DNA from: JAQCEJ01 sp040881995 | Lineage (GTDB): Bacteria > Planctomycetota > Planctomycetia > Planctomycetales > Planctomycetaceae | Reading direction: 5' to 3' | Length of the DNA stretch: 64,000 nt | NCBI GenBank assembly: GCA_040881995.1 | Contig: JBBECD010000117.1 | Location: forward strand, 51,062 to 115,061 | Part shown: in pieces, positions 24,512 to 33,096 of the stretch | Position numbering within the stretch: the stretch's first letter is position 1 | Layout of the letters: each line of letters opens with the position of its first letter | The notes under the pieces: model-generated | What the model was told of the DNA's origin: nothing | What the model saw: only the letters and a program-made list of their open reading frames with translations | Database searches by the model: none | Translations under genes and position numbers: made by a program

Positions 24512-25768
24512 ATGTCATTTCCTCGCATGTTGCGCATCCGTCAAACCTTTGATACCCCCCGTGTGGATGACATTCCCGGCGAGGTCGATCGTCAGTTGGC
24601 AAAATTGAATCTCGGGCGGAAAATCAAGCCGGGGCAGACCGTCGCCATCACCGCCGGCAGCCGCGGCGTGGCCAACATCGCCGTCATCATCAAGACGGCG
24701 GTCGAACACTTCAAAACGTTGGGAGCCGTGCCGTTCATCGTGCCGGCGATGGGAAGTCACGGCGGCGGCACGGCGGAAGGACAACTCGGCATTCTGCACG
24801 GCTACAACATTACGCCCGAATTCTGCGGATGCGAGATCCGCGCGTCGATGGAAACCGTCGTCGTCGATCGCACGCCGCAGGGGATACCAGTCCACTTCGA
24901 CAAACACGCCTCGCTCGCCGATCACGTCCTCGTCTGCGGCCGCGTCAAACCGCACACCGGTTTCGTCGGGCCGATCGAATCGGGTCTGCATAAAATGATG
25001 CTCATCGGCCTCGGCAAACACGAAGGGGCGAAAATCTATCATCGCGCGATCATGAATTACAGTTTTCTGGAAATCATCCGCGCGGTCGGCGACGTCGTCC
25101 TCAAAAAGTGCAAAGTCGTCGCCGGGCTCGGAATCGTCGAAAACGCCTACGATGACACGGGACTGATCGAAGCGGTTCCCCCCGAACTATTCTTCGAGCG
25201 CGAACAGGAACTGCTTAAACTCGCCGTCAAATGGCTGCCGCGGCTGCCGTTCCGCAAGGCCGACCTGTTGATCGTCGATCGCATCGGCAAAAACATCAGC
25301 GGCACGGGAATGGACACCAACGTCATCGGCCGCAAGTACAACGATCACGTTGCGACCGAGAACGACGACACCGCCTGCAAGCGCGTCTTCGTCCGCGGGC
25401 TGACCAAAGAAACGCACGGCAACGCCTGTGGCATCGGCATGGCGGAGTTCACCAATCAGCGGACGATCGACTCCGTCGACCGCCACATCACCGCCATTAA
25501 CGCGCTGACGGGGGGCCATCCCACGGCGGCGATGCTGCCGATCGCCTTTCCCACCGATCGCGAAGTCATCGCCGCGGCTCTCGATACGGTCGGCCTGATC
25601 GACACTCCTAATCTGAAAGTCATCCAGATCGCCGATACGTTGCATATGCGAGAGGTGCTCGTCAGCGAAGCCTATTTGCCGCAGCTTCGCGAGCGGACCG
25701 ATCTGGAGATCGTCAGCGACCCGGCAGACATGGTGTTCGATGCGGAAGGAAATCTGGTGTTGGTTTAG
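24512..25768 (+). CDS. LarA-like (lactate racemase N-terminal, DUF2088) protein
   Basis: A 418-residue protein. GQTVAITAGSRGVANI opens the Rossmann-like domain, GSHGGGTAEGQLGIL and VKPHTGFVGPIESGLHKMML carry the His/Lys positions that in LarA hold the nickel-pincer cofactor. The usual LarA C-terminal domain is not clearly recognised, and larB/C/E are not in the window, so activity as a racemase is uncertain. Cytosolic. GCGGAG before the ATG at 24512 sets the start; the frame itself is open from 24335 through repeat sequence. Confidence 0.75.
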   Translation: MSFPRMLRIRQTFDTPRVDDIPGEVDRQLAKLNLGRKIKPGQTVAITAGSRGVANIAVIIKTAVEHFKTLGAVPFIVPAMGSHGGGTAEGQLGILHGYNITPEFCGCEIRASMETVVVDRTPQGIPVHFDKHASLADHVLVCGRVKPHTGFVGPIESGLHKMMLIGLGKHEGAKIYHRAIMNYSFLEIIRAVGDVVLKKCKVVAGLGIVENAYDDTGLIEAVPPELFFEREQELLKLAVKWLPRLPFRKADLLIVDRIGKNISGTGMDTNVIGRKYNDHVATENDDTACKRVFVRGLTKETHGNACGIGMAEFTNQRTIDSVDRHITAINALTGGHPTAAMLPIAFPTDREVIAAALDTVGLIDTPNLKVIQIADTLHMREVLVSEAYLPQLRERTDLEIVSDPADMVFDAEGNLVLV

Positions 25769-25828
25769 CATGGCGTCCGACGCTCACTGGGTGGCACGCC
25801 CTGAGTCTTCGAAGGGCGTGTTTTACCT

Positions 25829-25962
25829 CGTTCCCAAGCTCCGCTTGGGAACGCACGTCTTGGAAGCTCCGCTTCCCACAGGTGTTGAGCAGTGCATTGA
25901 GCAATCGGCGAAGCGGGAGCTTCGCGAAAATGCGTTCCCAAGCGGGAGCTTGGGAACGAGGG
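25829..25962. repeat. 'GTTCCCAAGC..GCTTGGGAAC' repeat pair
   Basis: CGTTCCCAAGCTCCGCTTGG at the left and GCGTTCCCAAGCGGGAGC at the right, each palindromic, bracket about 90 bases including AAGCTCCGCTTCCC. Related elements stand at 50877-50936 and 52151-52206. Confidence 0.65.
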
Positions 25963-25998
25963 GAACATTTCCACGCTCCTTGAAGGATACGTGCACGA

Positions 25999-27849
25999 AT
26001 GTCCGACGCGTCGGCGAGAGACAGACTCGATAATTTTTCCGAACTGAATGAGAAGCCGACGTCCATCCGGCATCTCGTGGTCGGCATCGCGACGTCGATG
26101 TCGATGTCGATTCTGTTGTACCTCGACCGGTTTTGTGTTTCATTCGCCGAGCGGTACATCCGCGAAGAATTGAATCTGTCGAACGAACAGATGAGTTTGT
26201 TTCTCGGCATCTTCTTTGCGACGTATGCCATCGCACAAGTTCCCTCGGGCTGGCTCAGCGACCGCTTCGGTCCGCGAGCGATGCTCTGTCTGTACATTCT
26301 CGCCTGGTCGATTTTCACCGGCGGGATGGGACTGGTCAACGGCTTCGTGATGCTGCTCGTGATGCGAGCGGGTTGCGGCCTCGCCCAGGCCGGGGCTTAT
26401 CCCTCCTGCGGGACGCTGCTCAGCCGATGGAGTCCCCTCTCCAGCCGCGCGCGAGCCAGCAGTCTCGTCGCCCTTGGAGGTCGAATCGGCGGCGCAATCG
26501 CGCCGCTGTTGACGGCGTTCTTGATGGTGATGTTCGTCCCCGTCAGTCGTTCGTCGCTGTTCACCGATGCCGAGTTGCTGCGGCCGATTTCGCTGGCGCA
26601 TCATCTGGCCGAACGAATTGAGATTCATGTTGAAACAAAGGGTACGGAATCGATCGTGACGGAAATTCCGCGTCCCGATTGGGAGCACGTTGCCGGTCTA
26701 CTCACCCCGGAACAGAAAGCGGTCATCGAGAGCATTGCCGAGAACCCGATCCCTGAAAGTCCCGAGAATGCCAGCCGGGTGAACGAAACTCTCAGCCCCG
26801 AGCAGCAATCGGCCTTGTTGTCCGTAATAAATGGTCTGCTCGCTCGCGACGATTTCTACGACCAAGAAGCCTATCGCGAACTCTCCTTTTCGCGAGAAGC
26901 AAATTATCTCATCGACAACAAGAGCGGCCGTTCGTTGACCGGCGAGGAATTGACGCGGCGGAACCGGCTGGTCGCCGAAGCGGTCTTTCCCGACGCGCTC
27001 GGCAAGTTGTACGTCCACGGCTGGCGTCCCGTCATGATCACTTACGGGCTGATCGGCATCTTCGTCGCCGCCGCGGTGTGGCTCGTCTATCGCGACGATC
27101 CCGCGCAGCACCCGTGGTGCAATGCCGCCGAGCGGAGATTGATCAAAGGCATCCTCCCCGGCGGTGAATCGGCGAGTGAGACGTTCTCCGCGGCGGAATC
27201 AAAATCGTCCGGTTCGACGGCGATCCCCTGGCGGGCGGTGCTGCGCAGCACGAGCATCTGGTGCAGTTCGCTCAGCCAGTTCATGATCAACGTCGGCTGG
27301 CTGTTCATCGTCACATGGTTTCCGCGCTATCTCGCCGAGGTGCATCATGTGCCGATCGAAGAACGGTCGTTGATGTCGAGCCTGCCGATGTGGTGCGGCA
27401 TGGGAGGACTGTTTCTCGGCGGACTCATCACCGATTTTCTGACGCGAAAAATCGGGCTCCGCTGGGGCCGCGGCATTCCGATCACTGTCAGCAAGCTGTT
27501 TTCGGTGGCGGCGTTTCTCTCGTGCATCTGGCTCGATTCCCCCTGGGCCGTCACCGCGGCGATGGCCTGCGTCGCCTTTTCGACCGATCTGGGGATCGCC
27601 GGGCTGTGGGCGTTCTGTCAAGACGTCGGCGGCCGGCACGTCGGCACGGTGCTCGGGTTCGGCAATATGTGGGGGAATTTCGGGGCCGCGATTTCGCCGA
27701 TGCTGCTGAATGCGATCGTCGAATATTACAGTTGGAACGGACTGTTCGCCGTCTGCGCCGCGGCGTATGCCATTTCCGGCATCGCCTCGCTAGGCATCGA
27801 CTGCACCAAGCCGATTGTCCCCGACGAGGCTGTCGAGAATGACGAATGA
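25999..27849 (+). CDS. MFS transporter (anion:cation symporter-like) with a large inserted loop
   Basis: A 616-residue inner-membrane permease. Helices 1-5 (residues about 25-180) carry SGWLSDRFGPR, the MFS motif between TM2 and TM3. About 155 hydrophilic residues (182-340), including two similar stretches LLTPEQKAVIESI and TLSPEQQSALLSV, are inserted before TM6 (GWRPVMITYGLIGIFVAAAVW), a loop that faces outward in MFS proteins. Helices 7-12 follow. Ordinary relatives (ExuT/galactonate type) have about 430 residues. The substrate is probably an organic acid or sugar acid. AAGGA precedes the ATG. Confidence 0.83.
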   Translation: MSDASARDRLDNFSELNEKPTSIRHLVVGIATSMSMSILLYLDRFCVSFAERYIREELNLSNEQMSLFLGIFFATYAIAQVPSGWLSDRFGPRAMLCLYILAWSIFTGGMGLVNGFVMLLVMRAGCGLAQAGAYPSCGTLLSRWSPLSSRARASSLVALGGRIGGAIAPLLTAFLMVMFVPVSRSSLFTDAELLRPISLAHHLAERIEIHVETKGTESIVTEIPRPDWEHVAGLLTPEQKAVIESIAENPIPESPENASRVNETLSPEQQSALLSVINGLLARDDFYDQEAYRELSFSREANYLIDNKSGRSLTGEELTRRNRLVAEAVFPDALGKLYVHGWRPVMITYGLIGIFVAAAVWLVYRDDPAQHPWCNAAERRLIKGILPGGESASETFSAAESKSSGSTAIPWRAVLRSTSIWCSSLSQFMINVGWLFIVTWFPRYLAEVHHVPIEERSLMSSLPMWCGMGGLFLGGLITDFLTRKIGLRWGRGIPITVSKLFSVAAFLSCIWLDSPWAVTAAMACVAFSTDLGIAGLWAFCQDVGGRHVGTVLGFGNMWGNFGAAISPMLLNAIVEYYSWNGLFAVCAAAYAISGIASLGIDCTKPIVPDEAVENDE

Positions 27850-27964
27850 CGAAGGCCTAATGACTAAGGAAATCCCAAATCCGAATGACCAAATGAGGCG
27901 CGATGTCGTCGTTTGGACATTGGGATTTGGTCATTCCTTAGTCATTAGAATTTGGGCCTTAGGC
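27846..27964. repeat. 119-base palindromic repeat, left copy flanking the thioredoxin reductase gene
   Basis: It reads ATGACGAAGGCCTAATGACT to CCTTAGGC and folds into a long hairpin: AATGACTAAGGAAATCCCAA pairs with TTGGGATTTGGTCATTCC after an intervening loop. It differs from the copy at 29501-29619 at three positions only. Looser relatives lie at 49566-49712, 56590-56657 and 62246-62385. Confidence 0.85.
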
Positions 27965-28258
27965 CTTCTCAAAAGCCCGGCGACCCTCTCCCGGTGGGCG
28001 AGGGTTTGAATGGCTTAACTTCAAAACGGTCGCCGCCCGTGTCGTTCTCGGTTGCGGCGAATTTCGCGCTTCGTTATCGTGCGTACCGGCAACGATCGCA
28101 ACGCGAAATGTCAGCGAAAACACCTTCAAATCACCCGATGCGCGCTTAAATTGGCCTTATGGCGGTAAAAATCGCGACTTTTGCACCGAAATCCCCAGAA
28201 TCCGACATCAAATGGCGCGAAATTGACACCAACAGCGCGACTGAAGAGCCATTCACAG

Positions 28259-28365
28259 CTACTCGCAAGCCTTCAGCAGTCACTCGCAGTCACTCGCAAG
28301 CCCTCAGCAGTCACTCGCATGTCACTCGCAGCCACTCGCAAGCCATTCACAACCATTCGAAAGCA
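28259..28365. repeat. CACTCGCAAGC-type tandem repeat upstream of the thioredoxin reductase gene
   Basis: ACTCGCAAGCCTTCAGCAGT and ACTCGCAAGCCCTCAGCAGT begin units about 31 bases apart, each followed by CACTCGCA; shorter degenerate units (CACTCGCAGC, CACTCGCAAGC) continue to about 28365. It sits 70-175 bases before the gene start. Confidence 0.65.
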
Positions 28366-28434
28366 CTTCGCGCACGTTTCGCGGTGCTATATTATCGTTC
28401 GATACCGTATCATTGGGTGAAGGAGACACAGCAC

Positions 28435-29487
28435 GTGACCGAAAAAGTGATCATCATCGGCTCGGGACCAGCCGGTTGGGCTGCTGCCATTTACACGGCC
28501 CGCGCCGATTTGAATCCGCTGGTCTTCGAGGGAGCGATTACCGAAGACAACCGCCTCAAGGGAACGCTCCCGCTCGGGCAGTTGGCACTCACCACCGAAG
28601 TCGAAAACTATCCCGGTTTCCCTCACGGAAATCTCGGCGCCTATCTCGACAACTCGATCGACAAATCCCGACGCGGTTATATGAACGATCACGCCGGACA
28701 CGGCGTCAGCGGTCCCGAACTGATGGAACTGATGCGACAGCAGGCGACGAACTTCGGCACGCGGATCGTCACCGACGATATCGTCGACGTCGATTGCTCG
28801 AAACAACCGTTCGTGCTGACGTCGCTCTCAGGCGAAAAGTACGAAGCGCACGCCGTCATCGTCGCGACCGGCGCACGGGCCAATTATCTGGGACTCCCCT
28901 CCGAAGAAACCTACAAGAATGCCGGCGTCTCTGCCTGTGCCGTGTGCGACGGGGCGTTGCCCCGGTTTCGTAATCAACCGTTAGCCGTTGTCGGCGGCGG
29001 CGACAGTGCAATGGAAGAGGCGACGTTTCTCACCAAGTTCGCCTCGAAAGTCTACATCATTCATCGCCGCAGTGAATTCCGCGCCAGCAAGATTATGGCC
29101 GAGCGCGCGCTCGGCAATCCCAAGATCGACGTCAAATGGAACTCCGTCGTCGATGAAGTCCTCGGGAACAACGAAAAAGGAGTCACCGGCGTGCGGATTC
29201 AGCACGTCGACGACGCGAGCAAAAAAGAAGAACTGCCGATCACCGGTTATTTCGCGGCGATCGGTCACACGCCGAACGCCGATTTTCTCAAAGGGCAACT
29301 GACGACGAACTCGAAAGGTTACATCGTCTGGACGACGCCGCAGCGAACTTACACCAGCGTCGACGGCATCTTCGCGGCGGGAGACGTCGCCGACGATTAT
29401 TACCGCCAGGCGATCACCGCCGCCGGCACCGGCTGCATGGCGGCCCTCGACGCCGAACGCTGGCTGTCGGCGAAGGGGCTGGAATAG
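28435..29487 (+). CDS. trxB: thioredoxin-disulfide reductase
   Basis: A 350-residue FAD/NADPH flavoenzyme that reduces thioredoxin. FAD-binding GSGPAGWAAAIYTAR is near residues 9-23, the redox pair CAVCDG at 168-173, NADPH site VVGGGDSAMEEA after it, and the C-terminal FAD motif VDGIFAAGDVAD. Compared with ordinary TrxB (about 310-320) there is an extra segment at about 66-92 (NLGAYLDNSID...). Start is GTG at 28435, supported by GAAGGAG; the open frame upstream only reads through tandem repeats. It could serve the thioredoxin-coupled ArsC. It lies between two near-identical repeats. Confidence 0.92.
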   Translation: MTEKVIIIGSGPAGWAAAIYTARADLNPLVFEGAITEDNRLKGTLPLGQLALTTEVENYPGFPHGNLGAYLDNSIDKSRRGYMNDHAGHGVSGPELMELMRQQATNFGTRIVTDDIVDVDCSKQPFVLTSLSGEKYEAHAVIVATGARANYLGLPSEETYKNAGVSACAVCDGALPRFRNQPLAVVGGGDSAMEEATFLTKFASKVYIIHRRSEFRASKIMAERALGNPKIDVKWNSVVDEVLGNNEKGVTGVRIQHVDDASKKEELPITGYFAAIGHTPNADFLKGQLTTNSKGYIVWTTPQRTYTSVDGIFAAGDVADDYYRQAITAAGTGCMAALDAERWLSAKGLE

Positions 29488-29500
29488 TGTTAAATGACTA

Positions 29501-29619
29501 ATGACGAAGGCCTAATGACTAAGGAAATCCCAAATCCGAATGACCAAATGAGGCGCGATGTCGTCGTTTGGACGTTGGGATTTGGTCATTCCTTAGTCAT
29601 TAGGATTTAGGCCTTAGGC
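29501..29619. repeat. 119-base palindromic repeat, right copy
   Basis: Same orientation and length as the copy at 27846-27964, with three substitutions. The two direct copies are about 1.65 kb apart and bracket trxB. Confidence 0.85.
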
Positions 29620-29674
29620 ATTCGAGAAAACTCGGTGCGAGAGTGTGAGAATCAGCAATTGTGAGGGACGCAAA

Positions 29675-30841
29675 ATGCTCGCGCAAGCAGGATGTCAGGC
29701 CCGCCGAGAGCGATTATGGGATGCGCTGCCCCTTTCAATCGAATCCGTGCTCGTGACCGATCCGCGGCACGTGCATTACTTCGCCAACTTCTGGATACCG
29801 CCGTACAACTTCTCAGATAAAGAACGCGGCTGGCTGCTGCTCGACCGCGGCTGCAAGGCGACGCTGCTCGGCGATAATTTCTCGCTGAAGTCGACGTCGG
29901 TCGGAGAGCCCATCGTCGATGAGGTGATCGGTCAGACGTGGTACGACCATCGACACGCCGTGAAGAACCGCGATCACGTGTTAATCGATGCGCTCAAACA
30001 GGTATTCGGTCCCTTCGACGTCGATCGCTGTTTGATCGAAGCCGAAGCGACGCCGCTATTGGCCGCCGATCTATTGAGCGGCGTGTCGTCAACCGCGACA
30101 TGTTCGATCGACGGCAAGTCCATTGAGATGACGCTCGGCACACTCATTCGCCGGCTGCGGCGTCAGAAAGAACCCGACGAACTTGCGCTGCTCGACCAAT
30201 GCATGAAGGCGACCGAAGCCGGGCATCGGCGGGCGCGAGAGGTGATTGCACCTGGCGTCAGTGAATTCGACGTATTTGTCGCCGTGCATCAAGCGGTCCT
30301 TGAAGCCGCGCAGCGGCCGGTTGTCATCTATGGCGACTTTCGCGCGAACTCGCCGGCGACTCCCAAGTTGGGTGGCTTACCGACGCAACACGTGCTCGAA
30401 GAGGGCGAACTCTTCATTCTCGATTATTCAGTCGTGATGGATGGTTACCGTAGCGATTTCACAAATACCTACGCTGTCGGCAAACCCACCGAGGCGCAGC
30501 GACAATTATTCGCGTTATGTGCGGAAGGACTGCTCACCGGTGAACGGGCGCTGCGAGCCGGGATCACCGCGAAAGAAGCCTGGCGAGCGGCATCGAAGCC
30601 GCTGATGGACGGCGGTTATCCCGACGGCATCCCACATCACGCCGGCCACGGCATCGGGTTGGGGCATCCCGAAGACCCGATTCTCGTGCGCGACAACGAC
30701 GACATCCTGCTCGAAAACGACGTCGTCACGCTCGAACCGGGAAGTTATATTGAAGGGATCGGCGGCGTCCGCGTCGAACACAATTTCCGCATCACCGCGA
30801 CCGGCTGCGAACGGATGAGCCATCATGACGTTCGGTTATGA
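29675..30841 (+). CDS. M24-family aminopeptidase (Xaa-Pro peptidase-like)
   Basis: A 388-residue metallopeptidase of the pita-bread fold. Metal ligands are visible: two Asp in LDYSVVMDGYRSDFTNTY, His in HHAGHGIGLGHPE, and two Glu in LEPGSYIEG and VRVEHNF. Residues 1-150 form the creatinase-like N-terminal domain. It should remove N-terminal residues next to proline in cytosolic peptides. GAGGGA six bases before the ATG at 29675 selects this start over GTG at 29645. Confidence 0.87.
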   Translation: MLAQAGCQARRERLWDALPLSIESVLVTDPRHVHYFANFWIPPYNFSDKERGWLLLDRGCKATLLGDNFSLKSTSVGEPIVDEVIGQTWYDHRHAVKNRDHVLIDALKQVFGPFDVDRCLIEAEATPLLAADLLSGVSSTATCSIDGKSIEMTLGTLIRRLRRQKEPDELALLDQCMKATEAGHRRAREVIAPGVSEFDVFVAVHQAVLEAAQRPVVIYGDFRANSPATPKLGGLPTQHVLEEGELFILDYSVVMDGYRSDFTNTYAVGKPTEAQRQLFALCAEGLLTGERALRAGITAKEAWRAASKPLMDGGYPDGIPHHAGHGIGLGHPEDPILVRDNDDILLENDVVTLEPGSYIEGIGGVRVEHNFRITATGCERMSHHDVRL

Positions 30842-30842
30842 G

Positions 30843-30934
30843 GTGTCGCGCGAAGGCGCGAAGGCGCAAAGAATACAATTCGAATCATTCTCGGATTTCT
30901 TCGCGGCTTTGCGCCTTCGCGTGAGACACTCTTC
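30843..30934. repeat. 'GCGAAGGCGCAAAG...CTTTGCGCCTTCGC' hairpin repeat
   Basis: CGCGCGAAGGCGCGAAGGCG and the complement TTTGCGCCTTCGCGTGA form a hairpin of about 90 bases after the peptidase stop. Longer relatives are at 37172-37362 and 45886-46063. Confidence 0.7.
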
Positions 30935-30980
30935 TCTTTGATTTTCTCGCCGTCGATCGATTGACTCAAACGGTATCATC

Positions 30981-31337
30981 ATGAATAACTCACATAACAA
31001 ATCACTCCCCATCTGCGAACAAAAACCGCTGTCGTTCGACCATGGCGAGGCGATCGGCATCAGCCATCGCTGGCACAAAGGGCAGTATTGTGCCATCATA
31101 ACGAAAGTCGGACTCGTCGGCTGCGGGATTTACGACGTCCCCACCGCCGGCAAGTTCGGACAGGCGATTGCGATTGCACGCGGCACGCCGAACCGGCCGC
31201 TGGTTATCCCCGAAGATTTGTACGAAGCGAAGATCGTCGACGTCACGCCGCAGGCAAGATCACTCGGCATCGAACCCGGTATGACCGGAAGAGAGGCGGT
31301 AGAAATCATGTTAAAAGCTGCCGAAAAGTTGGAGTGA
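30981..31337 (+). CDS. DUF1805 family protein (YunC-like)
   Basis: A 118-residue protein with the DUF1805 pattern: LVGCGIYDVPTAGKFGQAIA, ARGTPNRPLVIPEDLYEAKI and GMTGREAVEIML. The fold is known structurally from Bacillus YunC, but its function is not. It follows the M24 peptidase on the same strand, separated by a hairpin repeat. No strong ribosome site is visible before the ATG. Confidence 0.85.
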   Translation: MNNSHNKSLPICEQKPLSFDHGEAIGISHRWHKGQYCAIITKVGLVGCGIYDVPTAGKFGQAIAIARGTPNRPLVIPEDLYEAKIVDVTPQARSLGIEPGMTGREAVEIMLKAAEKLE

Positions 31338-31424
31338 TTGAAATCTGTAAAATGACGCGATGCCATGGACACACGAGCGGGAATTGAAACCAACATTTTC
31401 GGCAGATTGTTACAGCAGGAGCAA

Positions 31425-31847
31425 ATGATGCGTCATCTCGCCGCCCCGATTCGGGTGCAGAATCTCGATCACGTTACGCTGGTCGTGAAAGATCTCGAAG
31501 CGACCCGCCAGTTTTACCTCGACCTGCTGGGGCTCGAAGAAGTCCCCCGGCCTAACTTCTCGTTTCCGGGAGCGTGGTTTCAGGCGGGAGATCAGCAGAT
31601 TCATATCATCGTCGAGAATAACGAATCGGGCTCCGCCGGTCAGCCGAGGCCCGAAGGACGAGTCGGCAACCGCACGCATCATTTCGCTTTTCAGGTCGCC
31701 GATGCTCACGAAACGGGAGAGATTCTTCGCGAGCGCGGGCACGAAATTATCTCCGGCCCGAAAGAGCGCCCCGACGGCGCGGTGCAGGTTTTCGTCTGCG
31801 ACCCCGACAACTACGTGGTGGAGCTCTGTTCGCTGCCGAAGGAATGA
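31425..31847 (+). CDS. VOC family (glyoxalase-fold) protein
   Basis: A 140-residue single VOC domain: LDHVTLVVKDLEATRQFYLD with the first candidate metal-binding His, THHFAFQVADA with the second, DPDNYVVELCS with the Glu. Glyoxalase, dioxygenase or resistance roles are all possible. GCAGGAG stands just before two adjacent ATGs (31425 and 31428); the frame is open from 31365 but that start has no ribosome site. Confidence 0.85.
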   Translation: MMRHLAAPIRVQNLDHVTLVVKDLEATRQFYLDLLGLEEVPRPNFSFPGAWFQAGDQQIHIIVENNESGSAGQPRPEGRVGNRTHHFAFQVADAHETGEILRERGHEIISGPKERPDGAVQVFVCDPDNYVVELCSLPKE

Positions 31848-31863
31848 CCGGCTAGCTGGAAGA

Positions 31864-32035
31864 AACGATGAATTATGAACGATGAATGCAGAGAAAAAGC
31901 ATGAGCGTTCAAGACTGCTCGTTTCGCATTCATCGTTCATCGTTTCCTCTGGCCCCTCACCCGGTCGCTGCGCAGCCGACCTCTCCCGGTGGGAGAGGTG
32001 AAGACTTAAACCCTCTCCCACCGGGAGAGGAACAT
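31864..32035. repeat. two adjoining palindromic elements
   Basis: First, AACGATGAATTATGAACGATGAATGC pairs with GCATTCATCGTTCATCGTTTCC (31864-31948), a hairpin of the ATGAATG type. Then a CACCCGG..GGGAGAGG element (31951-32035) follows, with two CTCTCCCNCCGGGAGAGG hairpins. No coding potential in this gap. Confidence 0.65.
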
Positions 32036-32081
32036 TAACACAAACCCTCTTACATTCGGTCTCTCACAGAGGATCTCCGCG

Positions 32082-32993
32082 ATGGATCTCACCGCCGCGC
32101 CGCAGTTCACCGCCGATGACGAAGTGCAGTTCATGAATGTCGACGCGACCGATTTCGCGTCGATGACCCGGCCCGAGCAGATTCGGCATCTCGAGGTCGA
32201 AGGTTATGTCGTCTTTCCCTCGATCCTCACTCCCGAGATCGCAGCCCGCCTCAAGCGGGAACTTGCCGACGCCGAGATGACGCACACCAGTTACAGCGTC
32301 AATCAGACGCGGTCCGTGAGAGAACCGCAGTGGCACAGCCGCGCGGTCGCCGAGCTGATCGGATATCCGCCGATGATCGATTTCCTCACCGATCTGATGG
32401 GGCCGGACATCGTCTTCACCCGCGGCTTTTTTCAGCGCTCGCTCCCCGGCTGTCCCGGCATCTCGATGCACACCGACGGCCAGCCGCACGGTTCGAATTT
32501 GTTCGGTTTCGAAGGGAGCTGCCCGCGGCTGCTGCGCGTGCTGTATTACCTCGATGAACTGACGCCGCTGCGGGCGCCGTTTCGCCTCATCCCGCGGTCA
32601 CATCTGTCGTTTCATGCCGAGGCGAGTCCGTACATGCGTTACAAATCGCATCCGGAGGAAATCACGCTGGTCGTCCCGGCCGGCTCGGCGGTGGTCGTGC
32701 CGTCACTGTTGCTGCACGGCAGTCATCCGAATAAGGCGGCCCAGCCGCGAGAACTGGTCCAACTGGGATATCGTCCGGCCTGGGCCGGGCCGATTCAGCC
32801 GATCGAAGAGTGGGATCCCGCACTGGTCGCCGCCGCTCCGGAGATCGCCAAGCCGTTCTTGAAAAGTCTGAACACAACCAGCCAGGCATGGGAGCAGGAG
32901 CACAAACCGACAGGAATGAAGTCCGAAGCCCCCGGCATCAATCCCAGCCGCTGGGGCGACACGTTTCCGAAGAATGTTGTCAGGCTCGATTGA
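32082..32993 (+). CDS. phytanoyl-CoA dioxygenase (PhyH) family protein
   Basis: A 303-residue non-heme Fe(II)/2-oxoglutarate oxygenase. The iron triad is His130-x-Asp132 (SMHTDGQPHG) and His212 (LLLHGSHPN), and an Arg in QPRELVQLGY is the likely 2-oxoglutarate contact. Planctomycetes have many PhyH paralogues; the substrate cannot be told. No clear operon partner: it stands alone between repeat elements. A GAGG motif precedes the ATG. Confidence 0.87.
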   Translation: MDLTAAPQFTADDEVQFMNVDATDFASMTRPEQIRHLEVEGYVVFPSILTPEIAARLKRELADAEMTHTSYSVNQTRSVREPQWHSRAVAELIGYPPMIDFLTDLMGPDIVFTRGFFQRSLPGCPGISMHTDGQPHGSNLFGFEGSCPRLLRVLYYLDELTPLRAPFRLIPRSHLSFHAEASPYMRYKSHPEEITLVVPAGSAVVVPSLLLHGSHPNKAAQPRELVQLGYRPAWAGPIQPIEEWDPALVAAAPEIAKPFLKSLNTTSQAWEQEHKPTGMKSEAPGINPSRWGDTFPKNVVRLD

Positions 32994-33017
32994 GCAAGGG
33001 ATGAGGGATGAGTCAGA

Positions 33018-33096
33018 AGCGCTCCGCTGCGCAAAGCCTTCGCGTCGCGGCTAAGCTGTGTGGTTTGACTCTGGCCCTGGACCCTGGACCTTCCCG
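33018..33096. repeat. 'GCGCTCCGC...CGGCTAA' element with GGACCCTGGACC tail
   Basis: GCGCTCCGCTGCGC and CGCGTCGCGGCTAA, followed by CTCTGGCCCTGGACCCTGGA. The same two motifs stand together at 24336-24433, so they may travel as one element. Confidence 0.5.

Noticed and set aside
28159..28434. N-terminal extension of thioredoxin reductase reading through the tandem repeats
   Set aside because: The strong GAAGGAG site and the conserved FAD motif directly after GTG 28435 show that translation starts there; the extension is His/Ser repeat translation.
27846..29619. Insertion-sequence interpretation of the repeats around trxB
   Set aside because: No transposase or target-site duplication is visible; the enclosed gene is an ordinary housekeeping enzyme.
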